Assembly: GCA_017461285.1 (NCBI GenBank)
Contig: JAFTYS010000079.1
Location: forward strand, 1 to 15,199
Origin: Bacteroidales bacterium
GTDB lineage: Bacteria; Bacteroidota; Bacteroidia; Bacteroidales; UBA932
Reading direction: 5' to 3'
DNA length: 15,199 nucleotides
The notes under the pieces were generated by a model, which was given only the letters and a program-made list of their open reading frames with translations, was not told where the DNA came from and ran no database searches. The position numbers and the translations under genes were made by a program. Shown here piece after piece: positions 1 through 7,215 of the stretch. Within the stretch, counting starts at the first letter, position 1. Each line of letters starts with the position of its first letter.

Positions 1-2345
1 GCCCCTGCCGGATTGGTCTTGGCTGCACGTATGATCTGCCATAGTACAGACACAAGGGAAATGAACATGGCAAGTAATGTTGCAGTAATAAATGGCCATG
101 GCGTAAGTTCTATCCTATAGGCAAATTCCTCAAGATAACGTTCGCAGAATATCCATGCGAGCGGGGCAGCAATAATACTTCCTATCAGTGTCAGGACCAT
201 ATATTCAGTAATATTCCGACGGGCCTCTCCAGACATCGTACTTCCGAAAACCTTTCGAATTGCAATTCCTTTTTCCCTCTCTGCAGCAAAGTATGTACTC
301 ATGGCCACCAGGCCAAGGACAGACAAAAGAACTGCAAGCACAGCAAAAATCTTCAGCAGCGTGATAGTAGAATTACCTTCTTCAAGTTCATCGACTATCA
401 TATCTTCCACATATCCGAATATCCACGGTTCAAGATATACGCCATTATATTCATCGGAGAACTTTCGGTATATTCTATCAAAAGCTTCCTTTGCAGCTTC
501 ATGATTGCCGTCTGTTTCGATGAGGATATCATTATTGTAACGGCCGAAATCTTCAAACGGCAGTACGATTACAGCCATCTTCGATTGTGTTATGCTCTCG
601 TTCATTGCATTGTCAGTGGCAATATTGCCCAGGACTCCACCTAAATTATCGATTCTTGTCTGATTGAAGTTTCCGTCCCACTGCTTTGCTTGCTTCTGTG
701 CTTCATCCCTGTTATCATACAGGTTATAAAGGCTTTCTGTAAACCATACGGAATAGGCGAGGGGAGTACCGAAGTCTTCCTTTATATTGAAGCCCCACAT
801 CTGAAATGCCTTGGTGTCGCAGACCATGATACCGACATTGCTCACACCTGAATCCTCATCCATCAGGGCAGTACTGAATCTGATACCTGTAGGATATCCA
901 TTCGACAGAGCCACATTCTTAACGAACGGGAGCGCTGCGATCTCATCCATCATCGGCAAGACTTCTTTTGACAGATCGGCCCCTGTCTGAATCTCAAACT
1001 TGTTGCTGACATCAGCGCCCAAAGGCATATCCATCATATGATCCATCTGCTTGTCCAGGACTAATGCAGATGCAATCAGTGTAATTGCAAGGATTGTCTG
1101 AAGAAGGATGAAGAATCGGTTCAGACCGGCCCTTGTCTTGCGTCTATATGTGCCGTTCACTATGCTGATAGGCTTGATGGATGATATGTTCATCGCCGGA
1201 ATCAGACCACAGATACCTCCTATAACTATAACAAACAGAATGTATATGAGAATGCTTCCCGCATTGAATGGAATGAATATGGCCTGTCCGTCAATCAACC
1301 GACCGATATACGGCGCGAGAGCGACAGCCATACCCGCAGACAGAACCGCACATACGGCAGTAAAGGAAATGGATTCAAATATATATTTGGCAGCAATGTG
1401 GACCTTATCGGCTCCGACAAGGCTTCTCGTAGCCATTTCCTTGGCCCTCTTGTTTGTCAAGGCAAGATTAAGATTGACATAATTGATTACAGCGGAAATC
1501 AGCAGAAGCAAGGCTACTATCGTCAGGATAACGACCTGTCTTTTGTCTGCCATGGCAAGATAGATGTCAAGTTCGTCTCCTGAAAACAGCAGATTGTCAA
1601 ATCTCTCGATCTCTATTCTGTCAGCAAACTGGTCGACTCTCTCTGCCGGCATTTTCTCTCCCCATAAGTGCTTGAATACAGTCTGTATCTTAACCTCCAG
1701 ATCATTTTGATCAGTTCCTTCTGCCACCTGCAGGAATATCAGTCCGGATAGAGTGAATATAGGATTCTGCTGAGAACCGTCATTTATAGGACTTTCACCC
1801 TTGCAGATAAAATCCATATATTTCCAGTATTTATATTTGAAGTCCTTGATGACACCTGTGACGGTATATGCCTCACAATCATAATCCAAAGGCTGGATCT
1901 TCATTCCGATTGCAAGTTCCGGTTTGCCGGCTATCTTGGTTGCATATGATTCACTGACAAGGATGTCGGAATGTGATGCAAGACAGTCACCGTCGCCGAT
2001 AAGGAATTCATAATCAAAGATATCAAAGAAGTCACCTCTGACAGCAAGACCTCTTGTCGCAAATCTGTCATCTCCCGACTCCATCACTATGTCCTCAAGG
2101 CCGTTGATGAAGGTTATCTCTTCAATCTCCGGAATCTGCTCCCTCATCGGTTCATAGATTCCATACGGCATGTTCTGGTACGGGAGATATATCCTGTCGT
2201 AATCAGGATTCTCGTGCGCAATGCTGTATTGCTGCCATATATAACTGCCGATGAGCAGCACGAATGCCAGCGCCACGCTCAATCCCGCAGCCATGACCGC
2301 AGTGTACAGCTTGTTTCGTGATAGGAATCTCAAATAGCTTTTCAT
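1..2345 (-). CDS. FtsX/MacB-type ABC transporter permease, 3' end cut by window edge
   Basis: Inner-membrane permease of the FtsX/MacB superfamily, whose members with their own ATPase drive efflux or lipoprotein/envelope work by mechanotransmission; the substrate cannot be told from sequence. ATG at 2345 opens a frame with 781 codons in the window. It begins MKSYLRFLSRNKLYTAVMAA, identical in its first 16 residues to the neighbouring permease. A first membrane helix (about 17-37) precedes a periplasmic MacB-like domain, then FtsX-like helices beside KEMATRSLVGADKVH, a second periplasmic domain, and a C-terminal FtsX unit with the family motif IAIRKVFGS. The visible end reads RAAKTNPAG; the neighbour ends HTNPAEALKKE, so only about half a dozen codons are missing. 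Probably cotranscribed with the upstream permease across a 109-nt gap. No ATPase gene is in the window. Family assignment is secure, substrate unknown. Confidence 0.93.
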   Translation of the reverse strand, partial: MKSYLRFLSRNKLYTAVMAAGLSVALAFVLLIGSYIWQQYSIAHENPDYDRIYLPYQNMPYGIYEPMREQIPEIEEITFINGLEDIVMESGDDRFATRGLAVRGDFFDIFDYEFLIGDGDCLASHSDILVSESYATKIAGKPELAIGMKIQPLDYDCEAYTVTGVIKDFKYKYWKYMDFICKGESPINDGSQQNPIFTLSGLIFLQVAEGTDQNDLEVKIQTVFKHLWGEKMPAERVDQFADRIEIERFDNLLFSGDELDIYLAMADKRQVVILTIVALLLLISAVINYVNLNLALTNKRAKEMATRSLVGADKVHIAAKYIFESISFTAVCAVLSAGMAVALAPYIGRLIDGQAIFIPFNAGSILIYILFVIVIGGICGLIPAMNISSIKPISIVNGTYRRKTRAGLNRFFILLQTILAITLIASALVLDKQMDHMMDMPLGADVSNKFEIQTGADLSKEVLPMMDEIAALPFVKNVALSNGYPTGIRFSTALMDEDSGVSNVGIMVCDTKAFQMWGFNIKEDFGTPLAYSVWFTESLYNLYDNRDEAQKQAKQWDGNFNQTRIDNLGGVLGNIATDNAMNESITQSKMAVIVLPFEDFGRYNNDILIETDGNHEAAKEAFDRIYRKFSDEYNGVYLEPWIFGYVEDMIVDELEEGNSTITLLKIFAVLAVLLSVLGLVAMSTYFAAEREKGIAIRKVFGSTMSGEARRNITEYMVLTLIGSIIAAPLAWIFCERYLEEFAYRIELTPWPFITATLLAMFISLVSVLWQIIRAAKTNPAG

Positions 2346-2374
2346 ATAAATCTCTAGTTTTTAATTACTTACAT

Positions 2375-2408
2375 TAAATCACCTGTGCCATCTGCCGCAG
2401 GCGATTTA
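2375..2408 (-). repeat. Inverted repeat between the two permease genes
   Basis: Within the 109-nt gap, 2375-2385 and 2398-2408 are 11-nt inverted arms (TAAATCGCCTG and CAGGTGATTTA on the minus strand) around a 12-nt loop. One position is a G-U wobble in RNA. No T-run follows on either strand, so it does not look like a terminator. It could be an mRNA stability or processing hairpin separating the two cistrons. Upstream of it in the same gap lies a short GC-rich patch with the palindrome TTGCGCGCAA. Confidence 0.45.
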
Positions 2409-2454
2409 GCTTAAGGTACTGCTGGTCAGCGCTTTGCGCGCAACGCGCCTCAAG

Positions 2455-4815
2455 CTACTCCTTCTTCAGCGCCTCGGCAGGGTTGGTGTGCATGAGACGT
2501 ATGGCCTGGAAGGCGATTGACAACGCTACAATCAGCAGTACGGCGACCAGGGCGGTCAGGTAGATCAATGGAGAGTTGCCTATGCGATATGCATATGCTT
2601 CAAGCCAATGTCCTACATAGATATATGCCAGAGGAACGGCAATGAGAGCAGAAAGAAGCACCGGAACCGAAAATCCGACTACCGTTTCACGGAATATCTG
2701 CCATTCAGAACTGCCGAATACCTTCCTGACGGCTGCGTCGCCTTCATTTGTCTTTGCGTACCAGCTGCTTAATCCGATGATTGTCATCGCTGTCATCAGT
2801 ATGCTGATAAGAGTGAAGAGTACCATAAGCTTCTGCGTGTTCCTTTCCTCTCTGAAAGGCTCTACCAGCATCTCGTCAAGGGATGATACCGTAACCATGG
2901 TCTCATCATACCCCTTTTCTCTATAGAAATCTCTGACCAGTCTGCAGGCTTTGTCGCCGTCAATATTCACCTTTACAATAGGATGGCACATCTGCATCCA
3001 GTCGTCCGTATCATAGATCTGTATGCCGCTCATCACCTGTGCTCTGTCGAAGTCTTTGAGCGAACCCATCCTGAAGTCAGAGCACATTCCGCTGAGGGGA
3101 GTCCTGCCGCTGATGAATTCCAGCATGTTGTCCGTGATGAATGACGGATTTGCCGAATAAGAACTTTCACATATATATATTTCCATATCTGACCTGATGC
3201 CGAAATCTGCCGTGGTCTCAATGCCGAGGATGTAGAATGCTTCTCTGTCTCCTCCGGTGGTATGCAGCCATCTTGATCCTCCGTCCAGACCTCTGCAATG
3301 GCGTGTCCATGTCCCATGATCATACATTGGCGGACCTTCGATACGGCCGACGGCGTCCACGTAGCTCTGGCTTTTGAGTTCGTCGACATATTGATTGATC
3401 CTTCTAGCCTTCTCTTCGTTGTATGTGTTGAATCGTACGAACAGGATGTTGTCTGTCTTATAGCCTAAAGGCTGTCTGATCATATGTCTTGTCTGAAGCG
3501 TTATTCCGAGGCTTACTGCAACGCCGATGATGCTGAGTGCGCCGGAGATACCGATGAATACCTTTCCATATGTCATCTTGTCACGGTATCTGGCTTCGCC
3601 TTTGAGTACCTCGATCGGCTTGTAGGATGAAATGACGATGGAAGGGACAGAGCTTGCCATGGCTGCCATCAAAGCAATGATACCGGACATTATTATGAAT
3701 TCACCGGCCTGGCTGAAGAGATTCAGTTCGCTGCCGAGTATCTCTCCGATCTGTCCCTTGAGCGCGAATGCGATGAAGATGGCAAAGATGAATGATGCGA
3801 TGAGCAGGAAAAGTGATTCGGCCATGCATCTGAATATGACGGTCTTGCGTTCAGTGCCGAGAAGCCTGCGGGTTGCAATTTCCTTCAGCCTGAATCTTGA
3901 GAACGCCATTGTCATGACAATGTAGTCCAGCAGGGCTATCAGGACTATGAACAGGCACATTACGATATATGTGCCGATCATGTCGCTTTTCCTGATGTTG
4001 TCAAAGAACATGCTGAAGACTTCGTAGTTCTGACTGCGGATTTCGTCGAATGGTACTGTGTGGATCTCAAAATCATTGATGGCCTCGCCGAACATGGCCC
4101 CGAATCTTTTCTGGATTTCTCCTTTAAAAGATTCTCCTGCTTCGGTGTGGCTTTTCCCTTCATGAAGTTTCAGGAAACATGTGGATGCCTGTTCTGTGTT
4201 TCTGTATATCGGCATCGATGCATATCTGTCGAATGAGAACAGCACATCGTTCTTGCGGAATATGCTTTTGTTTATGTCCTTGTATATTCCAGTGACAGTC
4301 AGATCGAGATCCATGTGCATCATGTCTGTAAGCTTCAGACTTCTGTCTAATGCATTTCCTTCGGGGAAAAGAACTTTTGCCAGTCTTTCGGAAATGACGG
4401 CTCCGTTTTCAGACTCAAATACCTTGTCCGGATCTCCTTCTGTCAGAGGAAATGTAAAGATGTCGAAGAAATTGCCCGATACGGCAGCGGCATCGACGTG
4501 CTGCTGGCCGTCTTCGCTTTGAACTGTAATAAGATTCTGGAAGAATGTCTTGCTCCTGCTCTGTACATACCAGCACAGGTCTTCTGTTGCGGGGAGCCCT
4601 CTTCCGATCTCCATAAACTGATCCGGCATCATAGGCGCTTCGAATACATGAGTCAGGCATATCCTGTCCTTGTCCTTGATATCATTGTCGCAGTTCAGAT
4701 CTTCAACGATATGGCTGCTTAACAGTATCACGAACGCTATGGCGACACTCAATCCCACAATCTCGATCGCAGTGTACAGCTTATTTCTCGAAAGGAACCT
4801 TAAATAGCTTTTCAT
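2455..4815 (-). CDS. FtsX/MacB-type ABC transporter permease (tandem paralogue)
   Basis: A complete 786-residue permease of the same family and architecture as the one downstream. About eight membrane helices can be read from hydrophobic runs: near residues 17-36, 281-303, 331-352, 372-395, 419-440, then three in the last 160 residues. A MacB-like periplasmic domain lies between helices 1 and 2 (about 40-275) and another after helix 5. The cytoplasmic coupling motifs are EIATRRLLG (312-320) and AAVRKVFGS near the C-terminus; the protein ends TNPAEALKKE. The start at 4815 is fixed by the N-terminus shared with the neighbour. Such genes commonly sit in tandem arrays in Bacteroidales with one separate LolD/MacB-like ATPase, which would have to lie to the left of the window or elsewhere. 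Substrate unknown. Confidence 0.94.
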   Translation of the reverse strand: MKSYLRFLSRNKLYTAIEIVGLSVAIAFVILLSSHIVEDLNCDNDIKDKDRICLTHVFEAPMMPDQFMEIGRGLPATEDLCWYVQSRSKTFFQNLITVQSEDGQQHVDAAAVSGNFFDIFTFPLTEGDPDKVFESENGAVISERLAKVLFPEGNALDRSLKLTDMMHMDLDLTVTGIYKDINKSIFRKNDVLFSFDRYASMPIYRNTEQASTCFLKLHEGKSHTEAGESFKGEIQKRFGAMFGEAINDFEIHTVPFDEIRSQNYEVFSMFFDNIRKSDMIGTYIVMCLFIVLIALLDYIVMTMAFSRFRLKEIATRRLLGTERKTVIFRCMAESLFLLIASFIFAIFIAFALKGQIGEILGSELNLFSQAGEFIIMSGIIALMAAMASSVPSIVISSYKPIEVLKGEARYRDKMTYGKVFIGISGALSIIGVAVSLGITLQTRHMIRQPLGYKTDNILFVRFNTYNEEKARRINQYVDELKSQSYVDAVGRIEGPPMYDHGTWTRHCRGLDGGSRWLHTTGGDREAFYILGIETTADFGIRSDMEIYICESSYSANPSFITDNMLEFISGRTPLSGMCSDFRMGSLKDFDRAQVMSGIQIYDTDDWMQMCHPIVKVNIDGDKACRLVRDFYREKGYDETMVTVSSLDEMLVEPFREERNTQKLMVLFTLISILMTAMTIIGLSSWYAKTNEGDAAVRKVFGSSEWQIFRETVVGFSVPVLLSALIAVPLAYIYVGHWLEAYAYRIGNSPLIYLTALVAVLLIVALSIAFQAIRLMHTNPAEALKKE

Positions 4816-4843
4816 ATGTTAACGTCTTTACAGTCGCTGAACG

Positions 4844-4861
4844 GCAACCATATCCGTGCCA
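4844..4861 (-). promoter_or_regulatory. TGGCAC...TTGC element resembling a sigma-54 promoter, with wrong spacing
   Basis: On the minus strand, upstream of the permease pair, TGGCAC (4856-4861) is followed by TTGC (4844-4847). Sigma-54 promoters need TGGCAC and TTGC separated by 5 nt; here 8 nt separate them, so the GG and GC doublets are about 15 rather than 12 nt apart. No TAnnTTTG box was found in this gap. Treat as a weak candidate whose value comes mainly from the half-site cluster upstream of it. Confidence 0.2.
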
Positions 4862-4916
4862 AATGTGGTAATCTGTTGATTTTGTGACGGTTAGTAAATT
4901 TAGGTGATCGCACAAC

Positions 4917-4964
4917 TGTAAAGAAACTTTACACTTTTGTAAAGCTGTCTTTTACAGGTTTACA
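4917..4964 (-). promoter_or_regulatory. Cluster of five TGTAAA/TTTACA half-sites (possible regulator-binding region)
   Basis: Within 48 bp there are TGTAAA at 4917 and 4938 and TTTACA at 4928, 4951 and 4959 (plus-strand reading). 4917-4933 is a perfect inverted repeat, TGTAAAG-AAA-CTTTACA. 4938-4956 is a second one with 6-nt arms and a 7-nt spacer. Centres are 11, 10, 13 and 8 bp apart, so three lie about one helical turn apart. A further TTTACA is at 4827. A 17-bp TGTAAA-N5-TTTACA site has the same geometry as NtrC-type enhancer sites, and it lies about 100 bp upstream of the permease start. No regulator gene is in the window. Confidence 0.5.
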
Positions 4965-4993
4965 AAAAATGCTGACCTCAAAGGCCAGCATTT
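4964..4993 (-). terminator. Intrinsic terminator of the cytochrome b subunit gene
   Basis: Read on the minus strand, ATGCTGGCC (4991-4983), loop 4982-4978 and GGTCAGCAT (4977-4969) form a 9-bp stem with one G-U wobble, extended by two A-U pairs. A run of six U (4969-4964) follows. It lies 24 nt after the stop codon of the SdhC/FrdC-type gene, so that gene appears to end its transcript here. Confidence 0.85.
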
Positions 4994-5016
4994 CGATATG
5001 GTTATGTAATCGGGGA

Positions 5017-5700
5017 TTATCCGAGAATGCCGTATGCGTGGAGGCATGCGTTGATTGCAACTGCTGAGAAGCCGAGAACGATGATCGCTACGACTGCATA
5101 GCCGATGTACATGAGTCTCTTTTCCCATACCTTGTTGCTGAGGCCTATGCTCTGGAATGCGCTCCAGAATCCGTGGCAGAGGTGAAGTCCGAGAGCAACG
5201 AACCATACGAGGTAAACCACAACCCAGATCCAGTTTCCGAATGTCGCGTTGAGGAGGTCGTAAGGATTTGCTGCGTGCTCGCCCTGCCATTCTGCAAGCT
5301 GCATCTCAGCCCAGAAGTGGTTGAGGTGGAAAGCTACGATTCCGAGAACCACTACTCCGAGTACAAGCATGTTCTTTGCTGCCCAAGACTCAGTCTTTGT
5401 CTTGTTTGCAACAGCGTAGCGCTCTGTTCCGCGGGCCTTGTAGTTGCCGTAGGTGAGGATGAGGGCGTAAACGATGTGTACGATGAAGCCTGCTGCAAGC
5501 ACAGGAACCATGATTGTGATGATAGGGAGAGCCATGAAGTCGCAGCCTGCCTGAAAGAGGCCGTCAGCCGCGCCGTACTTTCCTGTGAAAGAGTCAATCA
5601 CTGATAAGAAGTTGATTGTCATGTGAAGAAGCATGAAGACGATGAGGAACAGTCCGCTTATACTCATGATAAGCTTCTTGGTAATTGATGAAAGTGCCAT
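5017..5700 (-). CDS. sdhC: Succinate dehydrogenase/fumarate reductase cytochrome b subunit (SdhC/FrdC, b558 family)
   Basis: A 227-residue membrane anchor of complex II, which passes electrons between the quinone pool and the flavoprotein/iron-sulfur subunits; in Bacteroidales it normally works as fumarate reductase in anaerobic respiration. Five hydrophobic helices can be read near residues 11-31, 57-80, 109-129, 157-178 and 196-220. Candidate heme-ligand histidines are in the helices: H26 (LLHMTINF), H75, H125/H128 and H173/H176 (GLHLCHGFW). Length and pattern fit the five-helix diheme b558 type. The start at 5700 follows a -7 box about 57 nt upstream. The partner genes for flavoprotein and iron-sulfur subunits, usually immediately downstream, are absent: a terminator follows within 24 nt. 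Whether the enzyme acts as SQR or QFR cannot be decided here. Confidence 0.92.
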   Translation of the reverse strand: MALSSITKKLIMSISGLFLIVFMLLHMTINFLSVIDSFTGKYGAADGLFQAGCDFMALPIITIMVPVLAAGFIVHIVYALILTYGNYKARGTERYAVANKTKTESWAAKNMLVLGVVVLGIVAFHLNHFWAEMQLAEWQGEHAANPYDLLNATFGNWIWVVVYLVWFVALGLHLCHGFWSAFQSIGLSNKVWEKRLMYIGYAVVAIIVLGFSAVAINACLHAYGILG

Positions 5701-5757
5701 AATAGTTTTATAATCTGTTTTAGTTAATATTCAGTCAGAATAGTAGATTCTAGTATG

Positions 5758-5765
5758 CAAAGATA
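5758..5765 (-). promoter_or_regulatory. Bacteroidota -7 box for the cytochrome b gene
   Basis: The minus strand reads TATCTTTG, matching TAnnTTTG, about 57 nt before the start codon. No good -33 TTTG was found at the usual spacing. It is divergent from the pyrH promoter, whose -7 box lies 33 nt away. Confidence 0.55.
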
Positions 5766-5773
5766 TATTCTTT

Positions 5774-5805
5774 CTTGGAAGTTTCATAATAATTCGATAC
5801 TTTTG
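5774..5805 (+). promoter_or_regulatory. pyrH-frr promoter
   Basis: CTTG at 5774-5777 stands as a -33 element, followed by a 20-nt spacer and TACTTTTG at 5798-5805 matching the Bacteroidota -7 consensus TAnnTTTG. The pyrH ATG follows 29 nt after the box. Confidence 0.65.
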
Positions 5806-5834
5806 TTTGTTGTAAAACATGAAACATTATCGAT

Positions 5835-6545
5835 ATGGGAGCATATAGACGCGTTCTTTTGAAATTGAGCGGCGAGAGCCTTGGAGGCCCTGCCGGCAAA
5901 GGTATTGACGAGAACTGGCTTGCCGCTTATGCGGAAGAGGTCGCAGAGGCTGTGAAGAACGGCCTTCAGGTGGCTATCGTCATCGGTGGAGGAAACATTT
6001 TCCGTGGTCTTCAGGGCGTAGGAAAAGGATTTGACAGAGTGAACGGTGACAAGATGGGCATGCTTGCCACAGTCATCAATTCGCTCGGTCTTGCAATGGC
6101 CATCAGAAGCGCCGGCGTTGAGGCTGAGGTGTTTACCGCGACCCCTATGATGCCGGTAGCCCGCTATTACATGAGGGATGATGCTGTCGCAGTGATGGAG
6201 AAGGGCGGAGTGGCCCTTATCGCAGGCGGCACAGGAAACCCTTATTTCACTACCGATTCAGGCGCGGCTCTCCGTGCTCTCGAGATCGGAGCTGATGCCC
6301 TTCTTAAGGGAACACGCGTGGACGGTGTCTATACAGCAGATCCTGAAAAGGACCCGACAGCCGTGAAGTATGACGAACTCAGCTTCGACAAGGCCATCGA
6401 GGACCGCCTGAAGGTAATGGACCAGACGGCGTTCGCGCTCTGCCGTGAGGGCAACATGCCTATCATCGTCTTCGACATGAATCAGAAAGGCAACCTTACA
6501 AAGCTCGTGAAGGGCGAAAAGGTCGGCACATTGGTACACGTATAA
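5835..6545 (+). CDS. pyrH: UMP kinase
   Basis: Cytosolic uridylate kinase: phosphorylates UMP to UDP with ATP, the committed step toward UTP and CTP. The 236 residues match the normal bacterial length. Amino-acid-kinase motifs are in order: LLKLSGES (8-15) with K10 at the phosphate site, VIGGGNIFRG (49-58), DKMGMLATVINSLGLA (72-87) and the uridine/phosphate segment GGTGNPYFTTDSGAA (131-145). Near the C-terminus FDMNQKGNL is conserved. It is followed after 18 nt by frr, the classic neighbour of pyrH, though tsf and rpsB often found upstream are not here. The start at 5835 directly precedes the conserved N-terminal strand. Confidence 0.97.
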   Translation: MGAYRRVLLKLSGESLGGPAGKGIDENWLAAYAEEVAEAVKNGLQVAIVIGGGNIFRGLQGVGKGFDRVNGDKMGMLATVINSLGLAMAIRSAGVEAEVFTATPMMPVARYYMRDDAVAVMEKGGVALIAGGTGNPYFTTDSGAALRALEIGADALLKGTRVDGVYTADPEKDPTAVKYDELSFDKAIEDRLKVMDQTAFALCREGNMPIIVFDMNQKGNLTKLVKGEKVGTLVHV

Positions 6546-6563
6546 ATTTAAAAGACACATACT

Positions 6564-7127
6564 ATGATTACTAAAGCAAAAGAAATTCTCTCAGGCGCAA
6601 AGGGCAAGATGTCCAATGCTGTCAATCACCTCGACGAGGAACTCAAGACATACCGTGCCGGAAAGGCAAATCCTATGGTGTTCAACAACGTGATGGTTGA
6701 CTACTATGGCAGCCCTACACCGATCCCTCAGGTGGCTTCAGTCACTACTCCTGACGCCAAGACCCTCATGCTCCAGCCATGGGAGAAGAAGATGATCGGA
6801 CCTATCGAGAAGGCTATCATCGACGCAAACCTCGGCTTCACTCCTTCAAACAACGGCGAGAGCATCCGCTGCGTGGTTCCAGCCCTTACTGAAGAGCGCC
6901 GCAGGGATCTTCTCAAGAAGGCGAAGGCTGCCGGCGAGAATGCCAAGGTGAGCGTGCGCAACGCCCGTCGTGACGCTATCGAGCTTCTTAAGAAGGCAAA
7001 CAAGGACGGCATGCCTGAAGACCTCCAGAAGGAGTACGAGCAGCTCGTGCAGAAGGAGACTGACGCTTTCACAAAGAAAGTTGACGAGCTCGTAGCTGCA
7101 AAGGAAAAGGAAATGATGACGGTTTAA
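6564..7127 (+). CDS. frr: Ribosome recycling factor
   Basis: A 187-residue protein that, with EF-G, splits the post-termination ribosome. The family landmarks are present: TYRAGKANP (29-37), the QVASVTTPDAKTLMLQPWEK strand region (56-75), and the hinge/helix segment KVSVRNARRDAIELLKK, with R132 at the position of the essential E. coli Arg132. Length and full two-domain layout are normal. It is the second gene of the pyrH-frr unit. No dedicated terminator follows; the next stem-loop with a T-run is the attenuator at 7255-7289, which could also end read-through transcripts from this operon. Confidence 0.98.
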   Translation: MITKAKEILSGAKGKMSNAVNHLDEELKTYRAGKANPMVFNNVMVDYYGSPTPIPQVASVTTPDAKTLMLQPWEKKMIGPIEKAIIDANLGFTPSNNGESIRCVVPALTEERRRDLLKKAKAAGENAKVSVRNARRDAIELLKKANKDGMPEDLQKEYEQLVQKETDAFTKKVDELVAAKEKEMMTV

Positions 7128-7139
7128 AGAAAAATTATC

Positions 7140-7147
7140 TATATTTG
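7140..7147 (+). promoter_or_regulatory. -7 box of the aromatic amino acid operon
   Basis: TATATTTG matches TAnnTTTG and lies 13 nt after the frr stop. Only 8 nt separate it from the ATG of the leader peptide, so the transcript would start within a few nucleotides of that ATG (nearly leaderless). No convincing -33 TTTG was found at about 20 nt upstream, which falls inside frr. Transcription might also arrive from pyrH-frr. Confidence 0.5.
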
Positions 7148-7155
7148 TAACCGTT

Positions 7156-7215
7156 ATGGGAACTTATCGATTTAACAGCTTCGGTTTTTATTATTTCTAT
7201 TTCCAGAAAAGGTAA
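7156..7215 (+). CDS. Phe/Tyr-rich leader peptide of the pheA attenuator
   Basis: A 19-codon frame, ATG at 7156 and TAA at 7213-7215, encodes MGTYRFNSFGFYYFYFQKR. Five Phe and four Tyr make 9 of 19 residues aromatic. Codons 11-16 (7186-7203) are six aromatic codons in a row: Phe-Tyr-Tyr-Phe-Tyr-Phe. Its place between a -7 box and a terminator, directly before the genes that make Phe and Tyr, and its codon content identify it as an attenuator leader peptide like pheL or trpL. The product itself probably has no function; slow decoding when charged tRNA-Phe or tRNA-Tyr is scarce is the sensor. There is no Trp codon, so Trp would not be sensed. It is too short for standard gene calling. I do not know of a described homologue in this phylum. 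Confidence 0.9.
   Translation: MGTYRFNSFGFYYFYFQKR

Noticed and set aside
301..1583. Three short plus-strand frames opposite the left permease
   Set aside because: The minus strand is open over all 781 codons with clear FtsX motifs; the plus-strand frames are shadows.
4844..4861. A firm sigma-54 promoter call for the permease genes
   Set aside because: TGGCAC and TTGC are 8 nt apart instead of 5, outside the strict spacing of this promoter class; kept only as a weak candidate.
5173..5604. 143-codon plus-strand frame opposite the cytochrome b gene
   Set aside because: Composition is low in hydrophobic structure and rich in Cys/Val/Glu as expected for an antisense shadow; the minus-strand frame is a clear five-helix SdhC/FrdC.
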